Assembly: GCF_900607225.1 (NCBI RefSeq) | Contig: NZ_LR027842.1 | Span: 2,446,980-2,510,979, forward strand | Reading direction: 5' to 3' | Source of the DNA: [Pseudopropionibacterium] massiliense | Lineage (GTDB): Bacteria; Actinomycetota; Actinomycetes; Propionibacteriales; Propionibacteriaceae | DNA length: 64,000 nt | Shown: positions 1-9,080 of the stretch, piece by piece | Layout of the letters: each line of letters opens with the position of its first letter | Position numbering within the stretch: the first letter of the stretch is position 1 | Notes under the pieces: generated by a model | The model's input: only the letters and a program-made list of their open reading frames with translations | Told to the model about the DNA's origin: nothing | Database searches by the model: none | Position numbers and translations under genes: made by a program

Positions 1-2988
1 ATTGACGTTGCGGCCCGAGGCCAGCACGTGATCGACACCGGAGGAACCGATGTCGTAGGCCCAGCCATCGCCGCCGACGATCCACACGGAACGCCGCAGC
101 AGATGGTCGCAGACGCTCTTGAGGTCCTCGATCTTCGGGCCCTCCAGCTCCGCCAGCCGCGCCTTGAGACGGTCGACCCGGGCGGCCTGCCGGGCCAGAC
201 CCGATTCCATGCGCTGCTTCGCGGCCAGCAGCGAATCGATCAGTTCGTCGTCGTCGATCTCGGGGCGCAGCTCCTCCAAGAGGCGGCGCGCCATGTCCCG
301 GTGCAGGTCGGCGGCCAGCCGGAGCCCGAGCCCGAACTCGGCGTTGTCCTCGAACAGCGAGTTCGACCACGCCGGCCCGCGTCCCCGGGCGTTCTTCGCC
401 CACGGGGTGGTGGGCAGGTTGCCACCGTAGATCGACGAGCAGCCGGTGGCGTTGGCGACGGTGACGCGATCCCCGAACAGCTGGGTCAGCAGCTTCAGGT
501 ACGGGGTTTCACCGCACCCGGCACAGGCCCCGGAGAACTCGAACAACGGCTCCAGGAACTGGGTGCCACGGACGGTGCCGAAGTCCACGTTGCGGCGGTC
601 GTTGAGCGGAATGGTCTCGAAAAACCTGACCGCTTCCTTCTCCTTTTCCCGTTCCAGCACCGGCTCCAGATTGATGGCGCGCCGGTTCGGCTGCCCGGCG
701 GGCCGCACGGGACAGGCCTCCACGCACAACCCGCAGCCTGTGCAGTCCTCGGCGTAGACCTGCAGCGTGTAGCTGGTGTCGGGCAGTCCCGCGGCGTCGA
801 GCGGTTGGCTGAGGAAACCATCGGGGGCGTTCTCGGTCACCTCGGAGGGGTAGTACTTGGCTCGCAGCACGGCGTGCGGACACACGAAGGAACAGTTCCC
901 GCACTGGATGCAGGCCTCGTTGTCCCACACCGCGATGATCTCGCTGATGTTGCGTTTCTCGTAGCGGGTGGTCCCCGACGGATAGGCACCGTCGACGGGC
1001 AGCGCCGAGACCGGCAGCTCGTCACCGCGCCCGGCCAGCATCGTCGCGGTGACCTCCCGCACGAACGGCGGGGCATCCGACGGGACGGGCGGGATCAGGT
1101 CCCGCTGCCCCGTCGCGCTGGCGGGCACCTGGACCTCGTGCAGGTGGGCCAGGGAGGCGTCGACCGCCTCGTGGTTCTTCTGCACGATGGCCATCGACTT
1201 GCGGGCGTAGGTCTTGGTGATGGCGGCCTTGACCTTCTCGATTGCCTCTTCACGCGGCATGATGCCGGAGATCGCGAAGAAACAAGTCTGCAGCACCGTG
1301 TTGGTGCGCGACCCGAGGCCCGCGGCCCGCGCGACCGCGGAGGCGTCGATGACGTGAAGGGAGATGCCCAGCTCTACGATCCTGTCCTGCATCGGGCGCG
1401 GCAGCTGTTCCCACACCTGATCCGCCGGATAGGGCGAGTTGATCAGCAGCGTCGCACCGGGCTGGGCGAACTCCAGCACGTCCACCCGCTCCAGGATCGA
1501 CCAGTGATGGCAGCCGATGAAGTTCGACCGGGTCACCAGATACGGCGCCTGGATCGGGTTGGGGCCGAATCGCAGATGCGAGACGGTGCGTGAACCCGAC
1601 TTCTTGGAGTCGTAGACGAAGTAGCCCTGGGCGTAGGTCCCGGGGTCGGAACCAATGATCTTGATGGTGTTCTTGTTGGCTCCGACGGTGCCGTCCGAAC
1701 CCAGCCCGTAGAACACGGCGCGGTGGGTCTGCGGATCGAGGAGTTGGAAGTCGGGGTCGACATCGAGGGACAGGTGGGTGACGTCGTCGTTGATGCCCAC
1801 CGTGAAGCGCGGCCGGGGACGGTCCTTCGCCAGCTCGTCGTAGACCGCCTTGGCCATGGCGGGGGTGAACTCCTTGCTGGACAGGCCGTAGCGGCCGCCG
1901 GTCAGCACCGGCATCACCTCTCGGTCCCCGCGGGCCACGGATTCCCCGATGGCGGAGGAGACGTCGAGGAACAGCGGCTCGCCCCCCGATCCGGGTTCCT
2001 TGGTGCGGTCCAGGACGGCGACCTTCCGCACGGTGGCGGGCAGCGCGGCCAGGAGGTGTTCTTTCGGGAAGGGCCGGTAGAGCCGCACGAACAGGGCACC
2101 CACCTTTTCCCCCGCCTCGTTGAGGTGCTTGACCACAGGGATCATCGTCTCTATCCCCGAACCCATGATCACCACCACCCGGTCGGCCCCGGGATGGCCG
2201 TGGTACTCCACCAGGGAGTAGTGACGGCCCGAGATCTCCTCGAAGCGTTCCAGGACCTCGGTGAGGATCCCGGGCACGGCGTCGTAGTAGCGGTTCGCGG
2301 TCTCGCGGGACTGGAAGTAGGTGTCCGGGTTCTGCGCGGTACCCCGGATGAACGGGTTTTCGGGGCTCAGCGCCCGGGCGCGGTGTTCGCGGATCAGGTC
2401 GGTGGGAACCAGTTCACGCAGCTGATCGTCGGTGAGTTTGACGAGGGTGTTGAGTTCATGGCTGGTGCGGAAGCCGTCGAAGAAGTGCACGAACGGCAGC
2501 CGGGCGCGCAGGGTCGCCAGATGCGCGACGGCCGCCATGTCGTGGGCCTCCTGCACCGACGCGGAGCTGAGCATGCAGCAGCCCGTCTGGCGTATGGCCA
2601 TCACGTCCTGGTGATCACCGAAGATCGACAGGCCCTGCGCGGCCAGGGAACGCGCCGCGACGTGGAAGACCGTGGAGGTCAGCTCCCCGGCGATCCGGTA
2701 CATGTTGGGGATCATCAGCAGCAGGCCCTGCGAGGCGGTGAAGGTGGTGGACAGGGCCCCGCCCTGGAGGGCGCCGTGCATGGCTCCGGCCGCGCCTCCC
2801 TCGGACTGCATCTCGACGACGGTGGGCACAGTGCCGAAGACGTTCCTGCGCCCGTGGGAGGACCACTCGTCGGCCAGTTCGGCCATGGTGGAACTGGGGG
2901 TGATCGGGTAGATGGAGCAGAGTTCGCTCAGCCGGTAGGCGACGTCGGCGGCGGCCTCGTTGCCGTCGATGATGGTGCGCTGGTTCAT
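1..2988 (-). CDS. nifJ: Pyruvate:ferredoxin (flavodoxin) oxidoreductase, 3' end cut by the window edge
   Basis: Oxidatively decarboxylates pyruvate to acetyl-CoA and CO2, passing electrons to ferredoxin or flavodoxin. Reading the minus strand from the ATG at 2988 gives 996 open codons to the window edge. The family is about 1170-1200 residues, so roughly the last 180 are missing. The N-terminal pyrimidine-binding domain starts MNQRTIIDGNEAAA and includes YPITPSS. Two [4Fe-4S] motifs follow, CIQCGNCSFVCP near residue 694 and CTGCGLCVEACP near 748, and the TPP-domain motif CAGCGETPY lies near 821. The ATG overlaps the TGA of the upstream flavoprotein gene (ATGA), so the two are translationally coupled. 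I found no frame break. The family call is firm; the native electron acceptor cannot be read from the sequence. Confidence 0.95.
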   Translation of the reverse strand, partial: MNQRTIIDGNEAAADVAYRLSELCSIYPITPSSTMAELADEWSSHGRRNVFGTVPTVVEMQSEGGAAGAMHGALQGGALSTTFTASQGLLLMIPNMYRIAGELTSTVFHVAARSLAAQGLSIFGDHQDVMAIRQTGCCMLSSASVQEAHDMAAVAHLATLRARLPFVHFFDGFRTSHELNTLVKLTDDQLRELVPTDLIREHRARALSPENPFIRGTAQNPDTYFQSRETANRYYDAVPGILTEVLERFEEISGRHYSLVEYHGHPGADRVVVIMGSGIETMIPVVKHLNEAGEKVGALFVRLYRPFPKEHLLAALPATVRKVAVLDRTKEPGSGGEPLFLDVSSAIGESVARGDREVMPVLTGGRYGLSSKEFTPAMAKAVYDELAKDRPRPRFTVGINDDVTHLSLDVDPDFQLLDPQTHRAVFYGLGSDGTVGANKNTIKIIGSDPGTYAQGYFVYDSKKSGSRTVSHLRFGPNPIQAPYLVTRSNFIGCHHWSILERVDVLEFAQPGATLLINSPYPADQVWEQLPRPMQDRIVELGISLHVIDASAVARAAGLGSRTNTVLQTCFFAISGIMPREEAIEKVKAAITKTYARKSMAIVQKNHEAVDASLAHLHEVQVPASATGQRDLIPPVPSDAPPFVREVTATMLAGRGDELPVSALPVDGAYPSGTTRYEKRNISEIIAVWDNEACIQCGNCSFVCPHAVLRAKYYPSEVTENAPDGFLSQPLDAAGLPDTSYTLQVYAEDCTGCGLCVEACPVRPAGQPNRRAINLEPVLEREKEKEAVRFFETIPLNDRRNVDFGTVRGTQFLEPLFEFSGACAGCGETPYLKLLTQLFGDRVTVANATGCSSIYGGNLPTTPWAKNARGRGPAWSNSLFEDNAEFGLGLRLAADLHRDMARRLLEELRPEIDDDELIDSLLAAKQRMESGLARQAARVDRLKARLAELEGPKIEDLKSVCDHLLRRSVWIVGGDGWAYDIGSSGVDHVLASGRNVN

Positions 2989-4619
2989 CGCTGGCCCTCC
3001 GGGATCATCTCGATGGCGTGCACGGGGCACTGCTCGTAGCAGGTGGCGCATCCGGTGCAGCGTTCGTAGTCGAAGCGGTACCGGTTGCCGGGCCCGAGTT
3101 TGATGACGGCGTCCTCCGGGCAGGCGCCGTAGCAGCCGTCGCACTCGAAGCAATTGCCGCAGGACAGGCAACGCCGGGCCTCGAACTCGGCCTCCTTCGG
3201 GCTGAGGCCCGCGACGATCTCACCGAAGTCGGACACGCGCGTCTCGGGGGCCCGCTCGGCCTGGACCCGCCGGGTATGACCGCCGAAGTACCACAGGTTC
3301 ATCTGGTCGAGGTGGACGAGCGGGTGTTTCGGGTCGCGCGGGGCGACGTCGAGGTTCAGCCACTTGTCGATGCAGCGGGCCGCTTTCTTGCCGTGCCCGA
3401 CACCGACGGTGACGGTGCGTTCGCTCGGCACCATGTCGCCTCCCGCGAAGATGCCGGGAACGTTCGTCATGAGGGTGTCGGGATCGACCCGCACCACGTC
3501 CCGGTCGAAGATCATGCCGGGGATGGCGTGGAGGAAACCGGTGTCGGCCTCCTGCCCGACGGCCAGGATCACGGTGTCGGCGGCGAGTTTCTCGAATCGC
3601 CCGGTGCCGTGCGCCCTGCCCTCCTCGTCGAGTTCCATGATCTCGACGGTCAGGTCCTCCTCACCCATCTCGGTGATGGTCCGCAGCCAGTTCATCCTCA
3701 CCCCCTCCTGCTCCGCGCTCTCGCGTTCCTCGGTGTGGGCGGGCATCTGCTCCACGGTGCGGCGGTAGACGATCACCGACTCCTCGGCGCCCAGGCGACG
3801 GGCCACGCGGGCCGCGTCCATGGCGGTGTTGCCGCCGCCGTAGACCGCGACCCGGCGTCCGATGACGAGCCTCTCGCCCTTGGCGACGTCACGCAGGAAG
3901 CTGACTGCGTCGACCATCCTGGTGGCGTCGGCCGAGGGAATATCCACGCGTTTGGACAGGTGGGCACCGATGGCCACGAACACCGCGTCGAAACGACCCG
4001 CCACCTGCGTGGCGAGCAGGTCGGTGACCGGCGTGTTGTTGCGGATCACCACCCCCATGTCGGTGATGCGCGCCACCTCGGCATCCAGGACGTCGCGAGG
4101 CAGCCGGTACTCGGGGATCCCGTAACGCATCATGCCGCCGGGGGCGTCGGCGGAGTCGTGGATCTCCACCTCGTGACCGAGGCGGCGCAGGTGGTAGGCG
4201 GCTGACAGCCCAGAGGGCCCGGCGCCGATGATCAACACCCGCCGCCCGGAGTCGCGGCTCGGCGTCTCGAACCGCCAGCCGCGCTCCAGGGCCAGGTCCC
4301 CCAGATAACGTTCGACCGAATGGATGGAGACGGCCGCGTCGAGATCCTTGCGGTTGCAGGCCGTCTCGCAGGGGTGGTAACAGACACGGCCGTGAATGGC
4401 CGGGAAGGGGTTGTCGGCGGTGAGCTGCCGCCAGGCCGCCTCGTGCTGACCCGCTTTTATCAGGCGCAACCACTCCTGGATGTTCTCCCCCGCAGGGCAT
4501 CCCGCATTGCAGGGGGGCAGCATATCCAGGTAGACGGGTTTCCTGGATCGCACCGGAGCGACCCGTCCCGTGGTTGTCAGTAAATTGGGCAGACCTGTCA
4601 CATCATCGCGCTCGGTCAT
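2985..4619 (-). CDS. GltD/NfnB-like FAD-NAD(P) oxidoreductase with C-terminal 2x[4Fe-4S] ferredoxin domain
   Basis: A 544-residue flavoprotein of the glutamate-synthase small-subunit family. The N-terminal cysteine-rich region includes CNAGCP at residues 37-42 and further cysteines at 80, 84 and 88. The FAD dinucleotide motif GAGPSG lies near 132 and a second Rossmann motif, VYGGGNTAMDAA, near 260. The last 60 residues hold two iron-sulfur clusters (CLSCGNC, CDGCYGACP, CTGCATCYEQCP). No glutamate-synthase large subunit is nearby; the partner is nifJ, which its stop codon overlaps. I infer electron exchange between NAD(P)H and pyruvate oxidoreductase or ferredoxin rather than glutamate synthesis. 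The ATG is preceded by GGAGGG at suitable spacing. Family call strong, physiological role inferred. Confidence 0.85.
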   Translation of the reverse strand: MTERDDVTGLPNLLTTTGRVAPVRSRKPVYLDMLPPCNAGCPAGENIQEWLRLIKAGQHEAAWRQLTADNPFPAIHGRVCYHPCETACNRKDLDAAVSIHSVERYLGDLALERGWRFETPSRDSGRRVLIIGAGPSGLSAAYHLRRLGHEVEIHDSADAPGGMMRYGIPEYRLPRDVLDAEVARITDMGVVIRNNTPVTDLLATQVAGRFDAVFVAIGAHLSKRVDIPSADATRMVDAVSFLRDVAKGERLVIGRRVAVYGGGNTAMDAARVARRLGAEESVIVYRRTVEQMPAHTEERESAEQEGVRMNWLRTITEMGEEDLTVEIMELDEEGRAHGTGRFEKLAADTVILAVGQEADTGFLHAIPGMIFDRDVVRVDPDTLMTNVPGIFAGGDMVPSERTVTVGVGHGKKAARCIDKWLNLDVAPRDPKHPLVHLDQMNLWYFGGHTRRVQAERAPETRVSDFGEIVAGLSPKEAEFEARRCLSCGNCFECDGCYGACPEDAVIKLGPGNRYRFDYERCTGCATCYEQCPVHAIEMIPEGQR

Positions 4620-4736
4620 GGTTTCCCTCCGTCGCTACGACTATTTCCGCCAATGGTAGGACGTTCGAGGGACACCATGCCCCGTAAATTCGCGAGGGAA
4701 ACCGCGCCTATTGAGGATAGGCTGCACTCATCTCCG

Positions 4737-5102
4737 TCAGTTGGCGGAGCTCCTCTGCGCTTCCTCCTTCACTTTCTCCGGGTCGAGTTCCTTGACCTGG
4801 GTCACGAGATCATCGAGCTGGGTTCCGTTCAACAGGCCGCTCTGCCGGAACACCAGGACACCGGCACGAAATGCCATGATGGTGGGGATGGACTGGATGT
4901 CGAGGGCGAATGCCAGATCCTGTTCGGCCTCGGTGTCCACCTTGCCGAAGACGACTCCGTCGTGACGCCCGGAGGCCTCCTCGAAGATCGGGGCAAAACG
5001 ACGGCACGGGCCGCACCACGAGGCCCAGAAGTCGACGAGTACGACATCGTTCCCCTCGATGGTGGGACGAAAGTTTTCCTTGGTCAGAGTCGTGGTTGTC
5101 AT
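4737..5102 (-). CDS. trxA: Thioredoxin
   Basis: A 121-residue single-domain thioredoxin that reduces protein disulfides in the cytoplasm. The active site WCGPCRR places the redox cysteines at residues 30 and 33, and the fold continues through DTEAEQDLAFALDIQSIPT, with the cis-proline motif SIPT. Arginine at CGPCR, where lysine or arginine is usual, is normal. It lies 117 bases upstream of the flavoprotein-nifJ pair on the same strand, so co-transcription is possible but the gap could hold a separate promoter. GAGG four bases before the ATG supports this start. The symbol denotes the family, since a second thioredoxin may exist elsewhere in the genome. Confidence 0.92.
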   Translation of the reverse strand: MTTTTLTKENFRPTIEGNDVVLVDFWASWCGPCRRFAPIFEEASGRHDGVVFGKVDTEAEQDLAFALDIQSIPTIMAFRAGVLVFRQSGLLNGTQLDDLVTQVKELDPEKVKEEAQRSSAN

Positions 5103-5182
5103 GTTGCCTCATTTCGGGTTTCGTTGTTCGTTTCAACCAACGGCCACTTCGCCCGGTTTATTCCCCCACGGGTCACTGCGAA

Positions 5183-5872
5183 TCAGCGGGCGGCGACGAA
5201 GAGCAGCTCCGCGACCGCCTCGTCCACCGTGACCGCCTCGTCACCGACGCAGAACCTGAGGTCGATCCCCACACGACGCACCACGAACTCCACTCCCGGC
5301 CGGAGCCCCAGGGCAGCGAGCGCCGAGAGAACCTCCGCGTCGGCCTGCAGGTTCTCGCTCATCCGTTCCATGGTGACGGTCACCTCACCGCGGTTCGGAA
5401 CCACCTCCGACAGCGGCACGACTCCTTCCCGGAAGGGCACGTGATCGTGGTCCACCCCGAGGTCCCTGAGCCCGGGGATGGGGTTGCCGTAGGGGGAGCG
5501 GGTCGGCGAGTCGAGGATCCCGAGCAGCCGGCGCTCGACATCATCCGAGATGACGTGTTCCCAGCGGCACGCCTCGTCGTGCACCTTCTCCCATTCGAGA
5601 CCGATCACATCGGTGAGCAGACGCTCCGCGAGCCGGTGTTTGCGCATCACGTCGCGCGCCAGCCGGGCACCCTTCGGGGTGAGTTTGATCGTGCGGTCCG
5701 CCTTGACGGAGAGCAGGCCGTCACGCTCCATCCGCGCCACGGTCTGGGAGACGGTGGGCCCGGACTGGTGAAGGCGCTCGGCGATCCGGGCCCGCAGCGG
5801 TGGCACCCCTTCCTCCAAGAGTTCATACACGGTACGCAGATACATCTCTGTGGTGTCGATCAGCTCGCTCAT
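5183..5872 (-). CDS. ideR: Iron-dependent repressor of the DtxR/IdeR family
   Basis: A 229-residue metalloregulator. The winged helix-turn-helix occupies about residues 1-60 (LHQSGPTVSQTVARMERDG), the dimerisation and metal domain 65-140, and a C-terminal SH3-like domain runs to the end. The metal ligands fall at exactly the DtxR positions: Met10, His79, Glu83, His98, Cys102, Glu105 and His106. Cys102 marks the iron-type (DtxR/IdeR) rather than the manganese-type branch. AAGGAGG about ten bases before the ATG supports the start. With Fe2+ bound it should repress iron-uptake genes; a candidate target in this window is the ABC pair at 52654-56192, whose upstream region carries a DtxR-like palindrome. 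It is divergent from the GNAT gene that follows. Confidence 0.93.
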   Translation of the reverse strand: MSELIDTTEMYLRTVYELLEEGVPPLRARIAERLHQSGPTVSQTVARMERDGLLSVKADRTIKLTPKGARLARDVMRKHRLAERLLTDVIGLEWEKVHDEACRWEHVISDDVERRLLGILDSPTRSPYGNPIPGLRDLGVDHDHVPFREGVVPLSEVVPNRGEVTVTMERMSENLQADAEVLSALAALGLRPGVEFVVRRVGIDLRFCVGDEAVTVDEAVAELLFVAAR

Positions 5873-5981
5873 GCCTCACACGCCTCCTTGACAGCAATGG
5901 TAATGATGTTTGGCGACACCGGGACGCGTAATCGCTGTACATCGCGAAATTCCCAACACGTGGGCTGCGAGGATGTATTCC

Positions 5982-6599
5982 ATGGCGCGCACCCCGGATG
6001 GAAGATCCCTCATCGGCAACCTCGTGAGACTCGACCCCACCCTGGCATCGGACCGAGCAGACCTGGTCGAGGCGCTCGACGATCCGCGGGTTTTCGCACA
6101 CGGGTACGCGGGGGGCGCCACGGACCGGGTGGCAGCGATCGAGCGTCTGATCGCCGGCGCGGGCAGGGACCGGGTCATGTACACCATCCGCTTGACCGGC
6201 GACACCCGGCTCGGACCGGCGGGCGAGGTGGTCGGAACCACCTCCCTGGGTGATCTCGACACCGGGGCACAACGCGCCCACGCGGGCTGGACGGCGTACC
6301 GACCTGCCCTGTGGGGCAAGGGTCTGAATGCGGAGGCAAAGCTCCTGCTGCTGGGACACGCCTTCGAGGACTGCGGTTTCGAGCGGGTGAAACTCCAGAC
6401 CGACTCCATCAACCGGCGTTCCCGGGACGCGATCTCCCGACTGGGGGCCGTGCAGGAGGGAGTGCTGCGGCATCACCAACCGCGCGCAGACGGCTCATGG
6501 CGCGACACCGTGGTCTTCTCGATCCTCTCGGCTGAGTGGCCGGCGGTGCGGGCCGGCCTGGAGTCAAGGGTACGGGCCACTCTCGTTGAAACCGGTTAG
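5982..6599 (+). CDS. GNAT-family N-acetyltransferase (RimJ/RimL type)
   Basis: About 205 residues. The fold reads as a GNAT acetyltransferase of the RimJ/RimL subgroup: the core includes GEVVGTTSLGDLD, then GWTAYRPALWGKGLNAEAK as the acetyl-CoA-binding stretch, and INRRSRDAISRLGAVQEGVLR near the C-terminus, where RimJ/RimL enzymes carry the SxxxxxxLGF-like motif. The acceptor substrate cannot be told. I prefer the ATG at 5982 because GAGG at 5969-5972 is nine bases upstream of it, but abuts the alternative in-frame ATG at 5973; an even longer frame opens at 5910. The stop TAG at 6597 falls at the left edge of a dispersed inverted repeat, so the repeat may have reshaped the C-terminus. Confidence 0.82.
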   Translation: MARTPDGRSLIGNLVRLDPTLASDRADLVEALDDPRVFAHGYAGGATDRVAAIERLIAGAGRDRVMYTIRLTGDTRLGPAGEVVGTTSLGDLDTGAQRAHAGWTAYRPALWGKGLNAEAKLLLLGHAFEDCGFERVKLQTDSINRRSRDAISRLGAVQEGVLRHHQPRADGSWRDTVVFSILSAEWPAVRAGLESRVRATLVETG

Positions 6600-6760
6600 C
6601 CGGCACGTGAGCGAAGCGAACGGCTCGAACGGCTGAGTCGAAACCACTACTCGCACCCGGTGGCCAGAACCCGACCACAAAACCCCGGACACCCTCACCA
6701 CGGTTTCGACACGCCCCACTCGCTGACGCTCGCAGGCCGGCTCAACCGGCTTCGGGGTGG
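6591..6760. repeat. Dispersed imperfect palindrome (GGTTGAGC...GTCGAAACC family)
   Basis: A roughly 170-base intergenic inverted repeat. The left half contains ACCGGTTAGCCGGC, GTGAGCGAAGCGAACGG and GAGTCGAAACCAC. The right half mirrors it as GGTTTCGACACG, CACTCGCTGACGCTCG and GGCCGGCTCAACCGG. The same vocabulary recurs at 59474-59617 and inside the MITE-like elements at 36398 and 39964. It separates the convergent GNAT and nagA genes and could act as a bidirectional terminator, but it has no T-run. No coding sense was found. Confidence 0.6.
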
Positions 6761-6772
6761 CTTTGGCGCCTC

Positions 6773-7903
6773 TCAGCGGATGCGTTTCCCCCGCCGCCAG
6801 ACCTGTTGCAACTCCCCCGCATCGTCCACGACGCAGATGTCGGCGCGGTTGCCGACCTCCAGGGTCCCGACCCCCTTCAACCCGTGCCAGCGCGCCGGGG
6901 TGGTGGCCGCGATCCGGGCGGCCTCGGGAATGCTCAGCCCCACCCGGCCGACGACGAAGCTGAACGCCCTGGCCATGGTCAGGGTGGAGCCCGCGATGGA
7001 GCCGGGGGCGCCGTCGGCGGTGACGAGCCGGGCGGTTCCGTCCCGGACCTCCACGTCGAGCTCCCCCAGCAGGTAGCGTCCGTCACCCTGCCCGGTGGCG
7101 CTCATGGCGTCGGTGACCAGGCAGATGCGATCGGTCCCGGCCGTCTCGATGGCCATCCGGGCGATCACGGGCCGGTGGTGGATACCGTCGCAGATCAGTT
7201 CGCACATCACGCGGTCGTCGGTGAGCAGCACGGGCACGGGACCGGGTTCGCGGTGGTGGATGGAACGCATCGCGGAGAACAGATGCGTGGCGATGCAGGC
7301 CCCCCAGTCGATGGACGCGGCCGTGACGTGTTCGTCGGCGTCGGAGTGCCCGAAGGCCACCTTGACGCCCGCCCGCGTGAAACGCCGGGTGGCGTCCTCT
7401 CCTCCGTCTCGTTCGACTGCCAGGGTGACCATGCGCAGCGCCGGTCCGCCCGCCGATATGAGCCGTTCGACGAGTTCCGGTTCGGGGTCGCGCAGCAGAC
7501 CGGGATCGTGGGCGCCCCTCCGGGCCTCGGACAGGAAGGGACCCTCGAGGTGAATGCCGTCGAGTTCACCGGATTCGACGAGCCCGCGCAGCACCCGGCA
7601 CTGGGCCTCCAGCTTCTCGATGGGCTCGGTGACGGTGGATGCGAACAGGGTGGTGGTTCCCTGGGAGCGGTGATACTCGATGGCGCGTAGGTTGGCGGCG
7701 GGATCCGGGTCGCCGAAGCTGACGCCGACCGCGCCGTGGCAGTGGGTGTCGACGAAACCCGGCACCGCCCAGGATTCACCGGTTCCCCCTCCTGGGGTGA
7801 TGGCCGCCACCCGGCCGTCTGCGATCTCGATGACCGCGTTCTCGATCGTCCCCTCCGGCGTCACCGCCCGCCCGACCCGCAGCTTCGTCATACCCCCATC
7901 CAA
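6773..7903 (-). CDS. nagA: N-acetylglucosamine-6-phosphate deacetylase
   Basis: Removes the acetyl group from GlcNAc-6-phosphate to give glucosamine-6-phosphate, the substrate of NagB encoded at 17674. An amidohydrolase of 376 residues: the metal-binding VDTHCHGAVG lies early, followed by GIHLEGPF with the metal-ligand glutamate, GHSDADEHV, HLFSAM, and LVTDAMSATG with the catalytic aspartate. The start is ambiguous. TTG at 7903 has AGAGGA seven bases upstream, while the in-frame ATG at 7891 has only a G-run touching it. I give the TTG. It is divergent from serC with 68 bases between them. The family call is firm. Confidence 0.92.
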   Translation of the reverse strand: MDGGMTKLRVGRAVTPEGTIENAVIEIADGRVAAITPGGGTGESWAVPGFVDTHCHGAVGVSFGDPDPAANLRAIEYHRSQGTTTLFASTVTEPIEKLEAQCRVLRGLVESGELDGIHLEGPFLSEARRGAHDPGLLRDPEPELVERLISAGGPALRMVTLAVERDGGEDATRRFTRAGVKVAFGHSDADEHVTAASIDWGACIATHLFSAMRSIHHREPGPVPVLLTDDRVMCELICDGIHHRPVIARMAIETAGTDRICLVTDAMSATGQGDGRYLLGELDVEVRDGTARLVTADGAPGSIAGSTLTMARAFSFVVGRVGLSIPEAARIAATTPARWHGLKGVGTLEVGNRADICVVDDAGELQQVWRRGKRIR

Positions 7904-7959
7904 GCACCAGTCCTCTTCCCATCCGTCGAACCACTCAGTCCGGTTTCGCAGGTACGTGG

Positions 7960-7965
7960 GACAAT
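7960..7965 (+). promoter_or_regulatory. -10 box of serC, leaderless type
   Basis: GACAAT ends six bases before the GTG at 7972, and no Shine-Dalgarno sequence is present. This spacing puts the transcription start at or next to the start codon. Confidence 0.45.
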
Positions 7966-7971
7966 TCGGGG

Positions 7972-9066
7972 GTGATCGCCATCCCCGAAGACCTCCTCCC
8001 CGCAGACGGCCGTTTCGGTTCGGGCCCCGCCAAGGTGCGGCCCGAGGCCCTGGAATACCTCTCGCTGCGTGGCGACATCCTGGGCACCTCGCATCGCCAG
8101 GCCCCCGTGAAACAGCTCGTCGCGACGGTTCAGGATGGGCTGCGGGAGCTGTACCGGCTGCCGGAGGGATACCGGGTGGTGCTCGGCAACGGGGGCTCCA
8201 CCGTGTTCTGGGATGTCGCGGTCTGTTCCCTGATCGAGCGGCGCTCCGCGCATGCCGTCTTCGGGGAGTTCACCCGTAAGTTCGCGCGCGCCGCCGCGGC
8301 GGCCCCGTTCCTCGCCGGCCCGGCCGTCACGGAGTGCGACCCGGGTGCCGTGGTCCTGCCCGTCCCGGAGGACGCGGACGTGGTGGCGTGGGCGCAGAAC
8401 GAGACCTCCACGGGCGCCGCCGCCCCGGTGGAAAGGATCGGCGACGGCCTGGTACTGATCGATGCCACGTCGGCTGCGGGCGGGATGGCCGCCGACATCT
8501 CGCGAACGGATGTCTACTACTTCGCCCCGCAGAAGAACTTCTCCTCGGACGGGGGGGTGTGGGTGGCGTTCTGTTCCCCGGCCGCGCTGGAGCGCGCTGA
8601 GCGGATCGCCGCCTCGGGCCGTTGGATCCCGGAGTCGCTGAACCTGGGCGTCGCGGCCTCAAACTCGGCCAGGAACCAGACCCTCAACACCCCGGCCATC
8701 GCGACCCTGCTGCTGCTCGAGGACCAGATCAACTGGCTGCTGGGCCTGGGTGGGATCGACGCCGCCGAGGAACGTTGCCGACGGATGAGCGATCACCTGT
8801 ACGGCTGGGCGGAGACCTCTTCGTACGCGACCCCGTTCGTCACCGATCCCGCGCACCGCTCCCCCGTCGTCGCAACCATCGACCTGACCCCCGAAGTGGA
8901 TGCCGCCCGTGTGATAGCGGAGCTGCGCAGCAACGGGATCGTGGACATCGACCCCTACCGTGCGCTGAAACGCAACCAGCTGCGGATCGGAACCTACGCA
9001 TCCGTCGACCAGGCCGACGTGGAGGCGCTGACCGCGTGCATCGACCACGTCGTGGAAAGACTGTGA
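7972..9066 (+). CDS. serC: Phosphoserine aminotransferase (actinobacterial type)
   Basis: Converts 3-phosphohydroxypyruvate to phosphoserine in serine synthesis, using pyridoxal phosphate. 364 residues of the actinobacterial SerC branch: FGSGPAKVRPEAL at the N-terminus, GTSHRQAPVK, then the PLP lysine in YYFAPQKNFSSDGG, and the C-terminal small domain with IDPYRALKRNQLRIGTY. The start is GTG at 7972 with a -10-like GACAAT six bases before it, which suggests a leaderless message. It is convergent with the secreted-protein gene at 9081. glyA at 56301 uses the serine that this pathway supplies. Confidence 0.93.
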   Translation: MIAIPEDLLPADGRFGSGPAKVRPEALEYLSLRGDILGTSHRQAPVKQLVATVQDGLRELYRLPEGYRVVLGNGGSTVFWDVAVCSLIERRSAHAVFGEFTRKFARAAAAAPFLAGPAVTECDPGAVVLPVPEDADVVAWAQNETSTGAAAPVERIGDGLVLIDATSAAGGMAADISRTDVYYFAPQKNFSSDGGVWVAFCSPAALERAERIAASGRWIPESLNLGVAASNSARNQTLNTPAIATLLLLEDQINWLLGLGGIDAAEERCRRMSDHLYGWAETSSYATPFVTDPAHRSPVVATIDLTPEVDAARVIAELRSNGIVDIDPYRALKRNQLRIGTYASVDQADVEALTACIDHVVERL

Positions 9067-9080
9067 GAAGGTGCGGTCCC

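Noticed and set aside
28..3039. Long plus-strand open frames (28-1593, 1723-3039) opposite nifJ
   Set aside because: They are antisense shadows of the GC-rich nifJ frame; the translation has no motif, while the minus strand reads as a complete oxidoreductase.
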